64,000 bases of DNA from Sphingomonas guangdongensis (lineage in GTDB: Bacteria; Pseudomonadota; Alphaproteobacteria; Sphingomonadales; Sphingomonadaceae), in assembly GCF_900199185.1 (NCBI RefSeq), contig NZ_OBMI01000003.1, forward strand, positions 1 through 64,000, given 5' to 3'. The notes beneath the pieces were generated by a model. It was not told the DNA's origin, did not search any database, and worked only from the letters and a program-made list of their open reading frames with translations. This document shows positions 36,168 to 45,467 of the stretch, piece by piece (positions within the stretch are counted from its first letter, which is position 1; each line of letters begins with the position of its first letter). A program made the position numbers and the translations under genes.

Positions 36168-37383
36168 GCGCGGTTTCCGGCATCTTCCACGCATAGAGCA
36201 CCAGCCCCAGCGCAGCCACGGCGGCGAGCACGAGAAAGGCGAGGTCGTACCCGCCCCAGGTGATCAGGGTGCCGGCGATCGTCGGACTGAGCGCCGCGCC
36301 CGCACCCTGGACGGTCGCCACCGCGCCCTGCGCCACGTTGAAGCGGCCGCTGCCCCGCATCACGGCGGCGACGACGACGGGAAACAAGGCACCGAAGATG
36401 CCGGCGCCGACCCCGTCGAGCAGCTGCACGCCGAGCAGCCAGGCGGGTGTATCGCTCAGCGTGTAGAGCACGCCGCGCAGACACAGCACCGCGAAGCCGA
36501 CGAGAAAGATCGGCTTGTGCCCCCAGGCGTCCGCCTTTCGGCCGACGATGACCGCAACCGGCACCATCACCAGTTGCGCCCCGACGATGCACGCCGCCAT
36601 CAGCGAGGTCGCCTGTCCCGCGCCGACCTCTCGCCCGAGCAGCTGGCCGACCGACGGCAGCATCGCCGCATTGGCGAGGTGAAAGGTAAAGGCGCTCGCC
36701 GCGAAGATGCCGAGCGCCGGCGTATGCGTCAGCACCGACAGGAGTGAGCCCGGCGCGGCGGCCTCCACCTCCGCACCGTCCGGACAGCCGCGCGCGACGT
36801 CGTGGTCGATCGCTCCCTCGTCGATGCGCGCGAGCGCGAGTACGCTCAACGCCGCAAGCGTCGCCATCAGGTAGAAGACGGCGACCGGCCCGAAGTACCA
36901 GGCAGTGGCGCCGGCGATCGCGGCAGCGACGGCGTTGCCGGCGTGGTTGAAGGCTTCGTTGCGGCCGATCCGCTTGGCAAAAGCACGCGGGCCGACCAGC
37001 CCGAGCGTAATCGCGGCGAGACCGGGGGCGAACACCGCACCGGCAATCGCCGCAACCGATTGGCTCACCGCGACAAGCGTGAACCCGGCGACAAAGGGCA
37101 GGCTGACCGAAGCGATCGTCACCAGCACGGCCGCGACGATCAGTACCGTCCGTTTCGCCCGCACCCGGTCGATCAGCGCCCCGGCCGGGGTGGTGGCGAG
37201 CAACCCGGCGATGCCGGCGATCGTCAGCACCAGGCCCACGGTCGCTTCGTTCCACCCGCGCTCCGGCCCACGCACCGCGATGAGGTAGATCGCGAGGTAG
37301 GGGCCCAACCCATCGCGGACATCGGCCAGGAACAGGTTGGCCGCGTCGAGGGCGTGGACGTTGCGGGGCGGCGGATCGGGCAT
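36160..37383 (-). CDS. MFS transporter
   Basis: A 407-residue twelve-helix carrier. The MFS signature is [18 protein letters not shown] between helices 2 and 3, with a matching [17 protein letters not shown] at the start of the second half. The opening [20 protein letters not shown] is typical of a group of small-molecule/drug exporters in alphaproteobacteria, but the substrate cannot be read from the sequence. Single gene, tail to tail with scoB and divergent from leuC. Confidence 0.88.
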   Translation of the reverse strand: MPDPPPRNVHALDAANLFLADVRDGLGPYLAIYLIAVRGPERGWNEATVGLVLTIAGIAGLLATTPAGALIDRVRAKRTVLIVAAVLVTIASVSLPFVAGFTLVAVSQSVAAIAGAVFAPGLAAITLGLVGPRAFAKRIGRNEAFNHAGNAVAAAIAGATAWYFGPVAVFYLMATLAALSVLALARIDEGAIDHDVARGCPDGAEVEAAAPGSLLSVLTHTPALGIFAASAFTFHLANAAMLPSVGQLLGREVGAGQATSLMAACIVGAQLVMVPVAVIVGRKADAWGHKPIFLVGFAVLCLRGVLYTLSDTPAWLLGVQLLDGVGAGIFGALFPVVVAAVMRGSGRFNVAQGAVATVQGAGAALSPTIAGTLITWGGYDLAFLVLAAVAALGLVLYAWKMPETALS

Positions 37384-37503
37384 CGGCAGCGTCCGGAAAG
37401 CAGGTGCGACGAGGAAGCCGCAAACCTGCGTTAAGTTCCTTTAGCAACAATGCTGCGTGAAGACTTGCATCCGCGCACGGATGCTTTCATCAGCGCGGGC
37501 ATC

Positions 37504-38934
37504 ATGGCTTCGCGACCGCTGACCCTCTACGAGAAGATCTGGGCCGACCACGTCATCGAACGACGCGACGACGGCACCTGCCTCATCTACATTGACCGGC
37601 ACTTGGTGCACGAGGTGACCAGCCCGCAGGCGTTCGCGGGGCTTGCCGCGAATGGCCGCCGGGTGCGCCGCCCCGACCTGACGCTCGCCGTTCCCGACCA
37701 CAACCTACCGACGTCGCCGCGAGTGGACGCGAACGGGCACCCGCTGCCGATCGCCGATCCGGAGAGTGCCAACCAGCTCGCCGCCCTGCGCGCGAACGTC
37801 GCGGCGTTTGGCGTGCCCTACATCGACGCGCTCGCGCCCGAGCAGGGGATCGTCCACGTCGTCGGGCCGGAGCAGGGCTTCACGCTGCCGGGGACCACTC
37901 TCGTGTGCGGTGACAGCCACACCTCCGCCCACGGGGCTTTGGGCGCGCTCGCCTTCGGGATCGGCACCAGCGAGGTCGAGCATGTGCTCGCGACCCAGAC
38001 GCTGTTGCTGAAGCAATCCAAGACCATGGAGATTCGGATCGACGGCACGCTCGGCTTCGGCGTGTCTGCGAAGGACGTGGTGCTGGCGATTATCGGCCGG
38101 ATCGGTGCGGCGGGAGGGACCGGCTATGTCGTCGAGTACACCGGCGAGGTGATCCGCGCGCTCTCCGTCGAGGGGCGGTTGACGGTTAGCAACATGTCGA
38201 TCGAGGGTGGCGCGCGTGCGGGCCTGATTGCGCCGGACGAGATGACCTTTGCCTATCTGAAGGGCCGGCCGATGGCGCCGGCGGGCGAGCTGTGGGACCG
38301 TGCGGTCGCGCAATGGCGGCACCTGCCGAGCGATCCCGGCGCGCAATATGACGCAACCGTGCGGATCGACGGCAGCGCCATCGCGCCGTCGCTCACCTGG
38401 GGCACCAGCCCCGAGGACGTGGTGCCGATCACCGGCGTCGTGCCCGATCCGGACAGCTTTGCCGATCCGGCCAAGCGCGACTCGGCACGCAAGTCGCTCC
38501 ATTACATGGGCCTGACGCCCGGCACCGCGATGCAGGGCGTCGCGGTCGGACACGTTTTCATCGGCAGCTGCACGAACAGCCGGATAGAGGACCTGCGCGC
38601 CGCCGCCGCGGTCGCCAGCGGGCGACGGGTGGCGGACGGTGTGCGGGCGATGGTGGTGCCGGGATCGGGGCTGGTGAAGCGGCAGGCGGAGGCGGAGGGG
38701 CTCGACCGCGTGTTCACGGCCGCCGGCTTCGAGTGGCGCGAGCCCGGCTGCTCGATGTGCCTTGCGATGAACCCGGACAAGGTGCCGCCGGGCGAGCGCT
38801 GCGCGTCCACCAGCAACCGCAACTTCGTCGGCCGCCAGGGCCCGGGGGCGCGGACTCACCTCCTGTCGCCCGCCATGGCGGCGGCGGCGGCGGTCACCGG
38901 CCGGCTGGCCGACGTCCGCGAGCTGATGGGCTGA
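37504..38934 (+). CDS. leuC: 3-isopropylmalate dehydratase large subunit
   Basis: A 476-residue aconitase-fold subunit that, with LeuD, isomerises 2-isopropylmalate to 3-isopropylmalate in leucine synthesis. The [4Fe-4S] ligands are in IGSCTNSR and [22 protein letters not shown] and [12 protein letters not shown] are also diagnostic. ATG at 37504 ([13 protein letters not shown]) matches the family start; an upstream ATG at 37450 would add 18 atypical residues. leuD follows 4 nt later. Confidence 0.96.
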   Translation: MASRPLTLYEKIWADHVIERRDDGTCLIYIDRHLVHEVTSPQAFAGLAANGRRVRRPDLTLAVPDHNLPTSPRVDANGHPLPIADPESANQLAALRANVAAFGVPYIDALAPEQGIVHVVGPEQGFTLPGTTLVCGDSHTSAHGALGALAFGIGTSEVEHVLATQTLLLKQSKTMEIRIDGTLGFGVSAKDVVLAIIGRIGAAGGTGYVVEYTGEVIRALSVEGRLTVSNMSIEGGARAGLIAPDEMTFAYLKGRPMAPAGELWDRAVAQWRHLPSDPGAQYDATVRIDGSAIAPSLTWGTSPEDVVPITGVVPDPDSFADPAKRDSARKSLHYMGLTPGTAMQGVAVGHVFIGSCTNSRIEDLRAAAAVASGRRVADGVRAMVVPGSGLVKRQAEAEGLDRVFTAAGFEWREPGCSMCLAMNPDKVPPGERCASTSNRNFVGRQGPGARTHLLSPAMAAAAAVTGRLADVRELMG

Positions 38935-38938
38935 ACGC

Positions 38939-39571
38939 ATGGCCGATCCGATCACCACCGTCCACGGCACCGCTTATCCCTGGGGCGCCAAGAACATCGA
39001 CACCGACATCATCATCCCGGCGCACTGGCTGAAGACGACCACGCGCGAAGGGCTGGGCCGCGGCGCGTTCGAGAGCGTGCGGGCGCAGGCCGGCAATCTG
39101 TTCGACGATCCGCGCTATGCCGGCAGCCCGATCCTGGTCGCGGGCGAGAACTTCGGCTGTGGTTCCAGCCGCGAGCACGCCGCCTGGGCGCTCGGCGACC
39201 TGGGGATCAAAGCGGTGATTGCGCCAAGCTTCTCCGACATCTTCTCCGGCAATGCGTTCAAGAACGGCATCGTGACCGTGGTCTTGCCGCAGGACGCGGT
39301 CGACCGGCTGGTCGAGGTCGCGCGGGATGGTTCGATCACGGTCGATTTGGAGACGATGACCGTCACGACCGATCATCAGGATCGCCTCCAATTTGAGCTA
39401 GACCCGTTCCGCCGGCGCTGCCTGATGGAAGGGCTGGACGAGATCGGCCTGACGCTGGCACAGGATACCGCGATTTCGAAATACGAGTCGCAGGATGCCG
39501 TCTATCGGCCCTGGATCGCGGGGAGAGGCCGGTATGCGGGCATTGCTGTCGGAGATGGCGGGCGGACCTGA
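38939..39571 (+). CDS. leuD: 3-isopropylmalate dehydratase small subunit
   Basis: A 210-residue swivelling domain subunit of isopropylmalate isomerase. Diagnostic blocks: [31 protein letters not shown] and [17 protein letters not shown]. The C-terminus ([17 protein letters not shown]) is a few residues longer than typical, and its last 38 nt overlap the start of the quinone oxidoreductase gene in another frame. Confidence 0.95.
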   Translation: MADPITTVHGTAYPWGAKNIDTDIIIPAHWLKTTTREGLGRGAFESVRAQAGNLFDDPRYAGSPILVAGENFGCGSSREHAAWALGDLGIKAVIAPSFSDIFSGNAFKNGIVTVVLPQDAVDRLVEVARDGSITVDLETMTVTTDHQDRLQFELDPFRRRCLMEGLDEIGLTLAQDTAISKYESQDAVYRPWIAGRGRYAGIAVGDGGRT

Positions 39572-40535
39572 AACACTGAAGCTAACGAATCTGCCCGATC
39601 CGGTCGCCGGCGCGGGGCAGGTGGTGGTGCGTGTCGGCGCCTGTGCGATCAATTACCCCGACGTGCTGATCATCGAGGATCGCTATCAGGTCAGGCCGCC
39701 GCGTCCGTTCGCGCCCGGCGGGGAGATCGCCGGCACGATCGAGTCGGTCGGGGCGGGCGTGTCCGGCTGGCAGGTCGGCGAACGCGTCGTGGCGGTGATC
39801 GGCCACGGCGGGCTGGCGGAGAAGGTGGCGGCGCCCGCCGCCGCGCTTCACCGCCTTCCGGACGTCCGCGACATCGCCGAAGGCGCCGCGCTGCTGCTCA
39901 CCTACGCGACCTCGCTCCACGCGCTCCTTGATCGCGGGCGGCTTGCGGCCGGGCACAGCCTGCTGGTGCTCGGCGCAGCGGGCGGGGTCGGCCTCGCGGC
40001 GGTGGAGCTCGGGAAAGCCTTTGGCGCGCGCGTCGTCGCCGCGGTGTCGAGCGAGGCAAAGGCGGCCGCGGCCATCGCGGCCGGCGCGGACGAGGTCATC
40101 ATCTACGACCGCGCTCCCTTCGACAAGGATGCCTCGCGCGCGCTGGCCGACCGGTTCAAGGCGGCGGGCGGGCGCGGCGGGTTCGACGTGATCTACGATC
40201 CAGTTGGCGGCGACTATGCCGAACCGGCGCTGCGCAGCATCGCCTGGGAGGGCCGCTACCTGGTCGTCGGCTTTCCCGCCGGTATCCCCAAGCTGCCGCT
40301 CAACCTGACGTTGCTGAAGAGTTGCGACGTGTGCGGCGTGTTCTGGGGTGCCTTCGCCGCGCGCGATCCGGCGGCGAACGCCGCCCATGTCGACACGCTG
40401 TTCCGGTTGTGGGTCGAAGGACGGATCGCCCCGCGCGTGACGCAGCGCTTCCCGCTCGCGCAAAGCGGTGAGGCGATCGCGCAGATGGCGGCGCGCGCCG
40501 CGATCGGCAAGCTGGTCGTGACGATGGAAGACTAG
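39534..40535 (+). CDS. Zinc-independent NADPH:quinone oxidoreductase (MDR family)
   Basis: A 333-residue medium-chain dehydrogenase/reductase. The Rossmann motif is [21 protein letters not shown] at about 146-165, with [16 protein letters not shown] before it and [13 protein letters not shown] after; there is no structural-zinc cysteine cluster, which places it with quinone oxidoreductases and related acyl-acting enzymes. GGGAGAGG before ATG 39534 is a convincing ribosome binding site although it lies inside leuD, so the overlap is probably real. Cytosolic, NADPH-dependent; physiological substrate unknown. Confidence 0.92.
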   Translation: MRALLSEMAGGPETLKLTNLPDPVAGAGQVVVRVGACAINYPDVLIIEDRYQVRPPRPFAPGGEIAGTIESVGAGVSGWQVGERVVAVIGHGGLAEKVAAPAAALHRLPDVRDIAEGAALLLTYATSLHALLDRGRLAAGHSLLVLGAAGGVGLAAVELGKAFGARVVAAVSSEAKAAAAIAAGADEVIIYDRAPFDKDASRALADRFKAAGGRGGFDVIYDPVGGDYAEPALRSIAWEGRYLVVGFPAGIPKLPLNLTLLKSCDVCGVFWGAFAARDPAANAAHVDTLFRLWVEGRIAPRVTQRFPLAQSGEAIAQMAARAAIGKLVVTMED

Positions 40536-40615
40536 CCGCGGTGCACGGCCCGCCACGGCGGTTGCGCGTCCGAAACCCTCACCCTATCTCTCCGAGCAGG
40601 CAGGGAAGGGGCATC

Positions 40616-40939
40616 ATGACGAGTTTCGAGGATCGGGAGCGGGCGTTCGAGACCAAGTTCGCGCTCGACGAGGAGTTGGCGTTCCGGATCACGGCCCGCC
40701 GCAACCGGCTCGTCGGGCAATGGGCGGCCGCACGCATGGGGCTGACGCCCGAGGAGACTGACGCCTACGCCAAGGCTGTGGTGCAGGCCGACTTCGAGGA
40801 GGCCGGGGACGACGACGTCGTTCGCAAGCTCGTCGGCGATCTGACCGCAGCCGATGTCGCCACCGACGAGGCTACCGTCCGCCGTGCGCTCGAGGACGCG
40901 CTGGTGGAGGCCCGCCGTCAGCTGATCGAGGCAAGGTAA
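40616..40939 (+). CDS. DUF1476 protein, ATP synthase inhibitor zeta type
   Basis: A 107-residue helical protein of the DUF1476 family (MTSFEDRERAFETKFALDEE, RRNRLVGQWAAARMG, VVRKLVGDLTAADVATDE). In Paracoccus the homologue is the zeta subunit that blocks reverse rotation of the F1-ATPase. Its N-terminal inhibitory segment (FEDRERAFE.KFA) is present here. It is largely confined to alphaproteobacteria. It opens a short series with bolA and grxD. Confidence 0.9.
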   Translation: MTSFEDRERAFETKFALDEELAFRITARRNRLVGQWAAARMGLTPEETDAYAKAVVQADFEEAGDDDVVRKLVGDLTAADVATDEATVRRALEDALVEARRQLIEAR

Positions 40940-40946
40940 CCCTGTC

Positions 40947-41192
40947 ATGCCGATGGCTGCCGACGACATCGCCGAGTTGATCCGCGCCGGCATCCCGGAC
41001 GCGGTGGTCGAGATCACCGATCTGGCGGGCGACGGCGATCACTATGCCGCGCGCGTCACCGCAGCTTCGTTCAAGGGCCTGCCGCGGGTGCGGCAGCACC
41101 AGGCCGTCTACGCTGCGCTCGGCGGGCGCATGGGGGGCGTGCTCCACGCGCTCCAGCTCACCACCGCGGTACCTCAGGAGACACAGCAATGA
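40947..41192 (+). CDS. BolA/IbaG-family protein
   Basis: An 81-residue BolA-fold protein (MAADDIAELIRAGIPDAVVE, GDHYAARVTAASFKGLPRV, RQHQAVYAALGGRMGG). The conserved loop His and the RxxRHQxVY helix match the IbaG/YrbA type. BolA proteins form [2Fe-2S]-bridged complexes with CGFS monothiol glutaredoxins; the next gene, overlapping by 4 nt, encodes exactly that partner. Confidence 0.93.
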   Translation: MPMAADDIAELIRAGIPDAVVEITDLAGDGDHYAARVTAASFKGLPRVRQHQAVYAALGGRMGGVLHALQLTTAVPQETQQ

Positions 41193-41518
41193 CCGACGTC
41201 CAGACCCGCATCGGCGAGATGGTGAACGGCAGCGACGTGCTGCTGTTCATGAAGGGCACGCCCATGTTCCCGCAGTGCGGCTTCTCCAGCCGCGCGATCG
41301 CGATCCTCCAGCACCTGAACGTGCCGTTCGACTCGGTCGACGTGCTTCAAGACCAGGACGTCCGCCAGGGCATCAAGGCGTTCAGCGACTGGCCGACGAT
41401 CCCGCAGCTCTATGTTAAAGGCGAGTTCGTCGGGGGATCGGACATCATGATGGAGATGTACGAGTCCGGCGAGCTGAAGGAACTGCTCGCCGACAAGGGC
41501 GTGGCAACGGCCGCCTGA
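41189..41518 (+). CDS. grxD: CGFS monothiol glutaredoxin Grx4
   Basis: A 109-residue monothiol glutaredoxin that binds and transfers a [2Fe-2S] cluster. The active site is Cys30-Gly-Phe-Ser (MFPQCGFSS), followed by WPTIPQLYVKGEFVGGSDIM, which holds the glutathione-binding residues. It is translationally coupled to the BolA-type gene, the standard Fe-S trafficking pair. Confidence 0.96.
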   Translation: MTDVQTRIGEMVNGSDVLLFMKGTPMFPQCGFSSRAIAILQHLNVPFDSVDVLQDQDVRQGIKAFSDWPTIPQLYVKGEFVGGSDIMMEMYESGELKELLADKGVATAA

Positions 41519-41549
41519 TCCCAGCGCGTCAGCCGCCAGGCGTCCCACC

Positions 41550-42848
41550 GTGCTGCTGAAGACTCGTGACGCCGGCGGTCGCTTGCCCGTCGTTGACGGT
41601 ACGGCGCCGATGCTGCTCTGCGATCTGACGCAGAGCTACTCGCCGTCGGGCGGCGGCGGGATCAGCACGTACCTGCGCGAGAAGCGCGACTATGTGCTGA
41701 CCCATACGCCGCACCACCTGCTTCAGATCGTGCCGGGCCCGGTAGACCGCATCACCGTGAACGGGCGGCATATTTTCGCGGAGATCGGGGCGGAGCCGGT
41801 GCGCGGCAGCCCCAACTACCGCTTCATCCTGCGCACCGATGCGGTGCGCGAGGTGCTGGCCGACTACCGCCCCGACATCCTCGAGTCGCTCTGCCCCTGG
41901 GTGCTGCCCTGGACGGCGATCCGGCATCGCCGGGCGTTTCCGGAGACTACGCTGGTCGCGGGATACCGCACCGACTTCCCCAACGCCCATGTCTACCGCG
42001 TTGGGCGCGAGAAGTTCGGGGAGCTCGGCGGGCAGTTCTGCCGGTGGCTGATCTGGGGCTATGCGGAGATCACCTACCGCGAGTTCGACTGGGTCTATAC
42101 GCTCGGCGAGGATGCCCGGATCGAACTGGCGAAGCGCAGCATCCGCCGGACGAGCGTGCTGCCGCTCGGCGTCGATACCGCGCTGTTTCATCCCGCGCGG
42201 CGCGACCCCGGCTACCGCGCGGCCCTGGGGCTGACGGCACAAGGTCCGATGCTTGCCTATGCCGGGCGGATCGACAACGAGAAGCGCGCCGATCGGCTGG
42301 TCGCCATGTTCCGGCAACTGCCGCCCGCACTCCATGCGGCGATGGTGCTGATCGGCGACGGCAAGCTCCGCGCGCGGCTGCAGGCGGAGGCGCGCGGGCT
42401 GCAGATCGCCTTCCCGGGCTTCGAGCGTGACCGCGAGGAACTCGCCCGCGCGCTGGCGTCTGCCGACATCTACGTGTCCGCGATGGCGGACGAGACGTTC
42501 GGCGTATCGGTCCTGGAGGCGCAAGCGTCGGGCCTGCCGATCGTGGGCGTCGACGGCGGCGCGATGCACGACCGCGTGCCCGCGGGCACCGGGTTGCTCG
42601 GGCCCGTCGACGACACCGCGGCGATGGCGGCGAATGTCGCGGCGCTGTGGCCGGAGCAGGCAGCGGCGATGGGCGCGGCCGGGCGGTCGCTGGTTGAGTC
42701 GCGCTACAGCTGGCGGCGCACCTTCGAGACGCTGTTCGGCGAGGTCTATCCGGCCGCACTCGCCAACACCGCGCGGCGGCTGGAGGAGGATGCGGCGCTG
42801 CTGTTCCCGCCGCGGCGCGACCCGCGATCCAGGACCGTGCGGGTCTGA
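41550..42848 (+). CDS. GT4-family glycosyltransferase
   Basis: A 432-residue retaining glycosyltransferase of the GT-B fold. Visible motifs: an N-terminal SYSPSGGGGISTYLREK loop, the mid-protein LPLGVDTALFHP, AYAGRIDNEKRADRLV for nucleotide-sugar binding, and the EX7E element ADETFGVSVLEAQASGLP. The donor and acceptor are unknown; the group includes enzymes that build glycolipids or polysaccharides. The start is GTG 41550 or ATG 41610 (MLLCDLTQSYSP), the latter closer to family form. Single gene, 31 nt after grxD. Confidence 0.87.
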   Translation: MLLKTRDAGGRLPVVDGTAPMLLCDLTQSYSPSGGGGISTYLREKRDYVLTHTPHHLLQIVPGPVDRITVNGRHIFAEIGAEPVRGSPNYRFILRTDAVREVLADYRPDILESLCPWVLPWTAIRHRRAFPETTLVAGYRTDFPNAHVYRVGREKFGELGGQFCRWLIWGYAEITYREFDWVYTLGEDARIELAKRSIRRTSVLPLGVDTALFHPARRDPGYRAALGLTAQGPMLAYAGRIDNEKRADRLVAMFRQLPPALHAAMVLIGDGKLRARLQAEARGLQIAFPGFERDREELARALASADIYVSAMADETFGVSVLEAQASGLPIVGVDGGAMHDRVPAGTGLLGPVDDTAAMAANVAALWPEQAAAMGAAGRSLVESRYSWRRTFETLFGEVYPAALANTARRLEEDAALLFPPRRDPRSRTVRV

Positions 42849-42858
42849 CCGACACGTC

Positions 42859-42878
42859 ATGCCAGCGAACGCTGGCAT
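42859..42878. repeat. REP-like palindrome, copy 2
   Basis: ATGCCAGC-GAAC-GCTGGCAT, preceded by CGTC: an 8-bp perfect hairpin 10 nt after the glycosyltransferase stop. It shares the layout and core of the elements at 21047 and 48968. Confidence 0.7.
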
Positions 42879-43178
42879 CTGGTGCCGCAAACGTGACACT
42901 TGATTGCGAGCGGCGCTGGCATTCGCCGCCGTAAGGGGCGGGCGTTTGTTGCCGGGTGCGGGCGGGTCGCTGGAGACCGTAGGAGCTGCGACCCGCCCTG
43001 CTGAAGCGTCGAGCGCTCGGCTGACTAGATCGGTGCACTCGCCGTGCCAGTACTCGCGAACGACAGGAATGCGCGCGTTCAAACGGTTAACAAGCCGATT
43101 TGTGCCCACCAACCTGTAAGTGCTCCCGACACAACAGACCGTTTCGCTCCGACAACTATTCACCTGCCATTCAGCCGC

Positions 43179-43217
43179 TTGACTACAGACGTAATCGTGT
43201 TGATTACACACGTAGTC
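43179..43217 (+). promoter_or_regulatory. BlaI-type promoter with two operator dyads
   Basis: Two 16-bp dyads, GACTAC-AGAC-GTAATC (43181-43196) and GATTAC-ACAC-GTAGTC (43202-43217), are related inverted copies whose centres are 21 bp apart, two helical turns. Both contain the TACA/TGTA-like core of BlaI/MecI operators. TTGACT at 43179-43184 is a good -35, and GATTAC at 43202-43207, after a 17-bp spacer, is an acceptable -10, so bound repressor would cover the promoter. The downstream gene encodes the BlaI-type repressor, implying autorepression. Confidence 0.75.
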
Positions 43218-43230
43218 GTTGGAGGTGGCC

Positions 43231-43599
43231 GTGACCGAGCGAATCAGTGATGCCGAGCATGCGGTTATGGAGGTGCTCTGGGACGAGTCACCCTTGACCG
43301 CGCAGGACGTATCGGAGCGGGTCGCGCCGGAGCGTGGCTGGAGTGCAAACACGGTCAAGACGCTGCTTGGCCGCCTGCTCGCCAAGAACGTGGTCGCGCA
43401 CCAGGAGGACGGCCGCCGTTATCTCTATCGTCCGATGGTGGCGCGCGACGATTATGTCGCGGGCGAGTCGCGCCGGCTGATGGACCGGCTGTTCGGCGGC
43501 AAGCTTACCCCGCTCGTTGCGCACATGGCGGAGCGCGATGAATTGACCGCCGAGGATATCGCCGAGATCGAGGCGCTGCTCCAGGAGCTGAAGTCATGA
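43231..43599 (+). CDS. BlaI/MecI/CopY-family repressor
   Basis: A 122-residue winged-helix repressor of the BlaI/MecI type (ISDAEHAVMEVLWDESPLTA, GWSANTVKTLLGRLLAKNVV, RYLYRPMVARDDY). It is expected to dimerise and to be inactivated by cleavage when its membrane protease partner senses a signal. GTG at 43231 is the start because GGAGG sits 5 nt before it; earlier in-frame TTG and GTG codons overlap that site. Overlaps the M56 protease gene by 4 nt. Confidence 0.93.
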   Translation: MTERISDAEHAVMEVLWDESPLTAQDVSERVAPERGWSANTVKTLLGRLLAKNVVAHQEDGRRYLYRPMVARDDYVAGESRRLMDRLFGGKLTPLVAHMAERDELTAEDIAEIEALLQELKS

Positions 43600-45248
43600 T
43601 CGCCTGGGCGCTCGAGACGCTGATCGCCACCACGCTGTTGATGGTGGTCGTGCTGCTGATCCGCACCCCCGCCCGGCGCAGCTTCGGCCCGTCGGTCGCC
43701 TATGCATTGTGGGCGATCCCGGCGGCGCGGCTGGTGCTGCCGCCCTTGCCGGAGGCGTGGCGCGGCACCGCGATGCCCGTGCTGCCGGTCGCGCAGGACA
43801 TCACCATCTACCTGAGCGAACCGGTCGCGACGCTGGTCGCCGAGCCGACGGAGGGGCTTGGCTGGCCAAGCTACGCGCTGATCGCCTGGGCGCTCGGCGC
43901 GGCAGGCTTCATCGCCTATCACCTGCTGTCGCACGGGCGCTTCGTGGCCCGGGTGCGGGCACGGGCGGAGTCGGTGCGGCGGGTCGCGAACGGCAGCGTG
44001 GCGGTGATCCGCACCGATGCGACCAGCGGGCCGCTCGCGTTCGGCGTGTGGCGCAAGTACGTCGCTTTCCCGCGCGATTTCGCCGATCGATACGATCCGC
44101 TCGAGCAGGATCTCGCACTCGCCCACGAACTCGGCCATCACGCCCGCGGCGACCTGCTCGCCAACTGGATCGCGCTGGTCATGCTCGGGCTGCACTGGTT
44201 CAATCCCGTCGCCTGGCGCGCCTACCGCGCCTTCCGCGCCGATCAGGAAATGGCGTGCGACGCACTCGTCCTCGCCGGCCGCGCACGGGAGCTGCGCGCC
44301 GCCTACGGCCGCGCCATCGTCAAGTCGGCGCACGGCGGCGCGGTCTCCGCCGCCTGCCACCTGCACACCATCAACGAGATCAAAGGGAGGTTGAAGATGC
44401 TGGGAGTTCACGAGAAGTCGTCGCGGACCCGCCTGCTCGCGGGCGGAGCGACGCTGGCGGTGCTGCTGGTCGGCGGGCTCGGCCTGACCGCGTCGGGCAC
44501 GCAGGCGGCCGCGCGGGTCCGCACCGGCGTCGAGCAGGCGACCGGGGTCGACATCGCCGCGATCACGCTGCCGTCGCTGCCGCAGGTCGTGCCGACGCCA
44601 CCGGCTCCGCCGGCCCCGCCCGCACCGCCGCCGCCCGCTGCCCGACCGGCGCCGGATGCGCCCCCGCCGCCGCCGGCTCCACCGCTGCCGCCCGAGGCCA
44701 AGAAGAACGTCCGCATCACGCTGGTCGATAAGGACGGCGAGGTGTCGACCTTTGAGGACGACGACGATCTGGTCCAGGTCACGCCTGGCGACGACAGGCG
44801 GGTCGTGCGCCGCGTCTTCCTCCGCCACAAGGACGGTACGCCGATGTCGTTCGACGAGGCGCACAAGGGCGTGCCCGCCGATCTGGCCGAGCGGCTGAAG
44901 AACATGCCGGAGATCGCGTCGCGGGATTGTGGCGACAAGGAGGGCGATCCCAAGGCGCACGTCCTGCGCCGCGAGGATGGTGGCAAGAAGATCACGATCA
45001 TCTGCACCAACCGGATCGAGCGGGCGACGTCGCTTGCCGCGCTGGAGGGCAGGCGCCCCGGACTGACCGCCCGGCTCGCGGACGGACACTTCGTCATGCG
45101 CCGCAATGCGGAGGCTTCCGCGCTGTTCGGGCTGCGCACCGCCCGCGCCAACATCGAGAACAACGCCAGCATGTCGCCGGAGCAACGCGCCAAGGCACTC
45201 GCCGGGATCGACCAGGCGATGCGCGAGCTCGAGAGCAAGAAGGACTGA
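43596..45248 (+). CDS. BlaR1-like M56 membrane metalloprotease, atypical sensor
   Basis: A 550-residue partner of the repressor. Four membrane helices (about 3-22, 33-50, 93-112, 185-200 region) surround the zinc site His177-Glu-Leu-Gly-His181, with Glu218 as likely third ligand; a last helix at 279-300 leads outside. In BlaR1/MecR1 the outer part is a penicillin-binding domain with SxxK. Here it is a Pro/Ala-rich linker (about 325-368) and a 180-residue charged domain with two cysteines (SRDCGDK, IICTNR) and no SxxK. It therefore senses something other than covalent beta-lactam binding, or works differently. No beta-lactamase gene of classical type follows. Confidence 0.9.
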   Translation: MIAWALETLIATTLLMVVVLLIRTPARRSFGPSVAYALWAIPAARLVLPPLPEAWRGTAMPVLPVAQDITIYLSEPVATLVAEPTEGLGWPSYALIAWALGAAGFIAYHLLSHGRFVARVRARAESVRRVANGSVAVIRTDATSGPLAFGVWRKYVAFPRDFADRYDPLEQDLALAHELGHHARGDLLANWIALVMLGLHWFNPVAWRAYRAFRADQEMACDALVLAGRARELRAAYGRAIVKSAHGGAVSAACHLHTINEIKGRLKMLGVHEKSSRTRLLAGGATLAVLLVGGLGLTASGTQAAARVRTGVEQATGVDIAAITLPSLPQVVPTPPAPPAPPAPPPPAARPAPDAPPPPPAPPLPPEAKKNVRITLVDKDGEVSTFEDDDDLVQVTPGDDRRVVRRVFLRHKDGTPMSFDEAHKGVPADLAERLKNMPEIASRDCGDKEGDPKAHVLRREDGGKKITIICTNRIERATSLAALEGRRPGLTARLADGHFVMRRNAEASALFGLRTARANIENNASMSPEQRAKALAGIDQAMRELESKKD

Positions 45249-45360
45249 CGGGCCGCGTGCGGCCGGTCGCCATCAACTCGGTCGCCCGCTCCCCGGCGGG
45301 CACCGGGCGAGGGTGCTGAAGGGCGCCAACGCGGACACACGGGTGATCGGCCGCACCGGG

Positions 45361-45394
45361 CGGCGCCGGCGTCTTCCTTCGCGCGCCGGCGCCG
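45361..45394. terminator. Strong hairpin in blaR1-MBL gap
   Basis: CGGCGCCGGCG (45361-45371) and CGCCGGCGCCG (45384-45394) form a perfect 11-bp stem around a 12-nt loop. It lies in the 219-nt gap between the M56 protease gene and the metallo-hydrolase gene, which otherwise holds nothing recognisable. No T run follows, so this could be a terminator or an RNA-stability element. Confidence 0.45.
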
Positions 45395-45467
45395 TTGGCC
45401 GTTCCTGGCCGGTCGTCGCGGGACGAAGCCGCTTGCGCGGGGCTCTGCCACCCGCCACATCGCCGGC

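Noticed and set aside
43452..45185. Minus-strand 577-codon frame opposite the M56 protease
   Set aside because: Repetitive Arg/Gly composition and complete overlap with a gene that has clear motifs.
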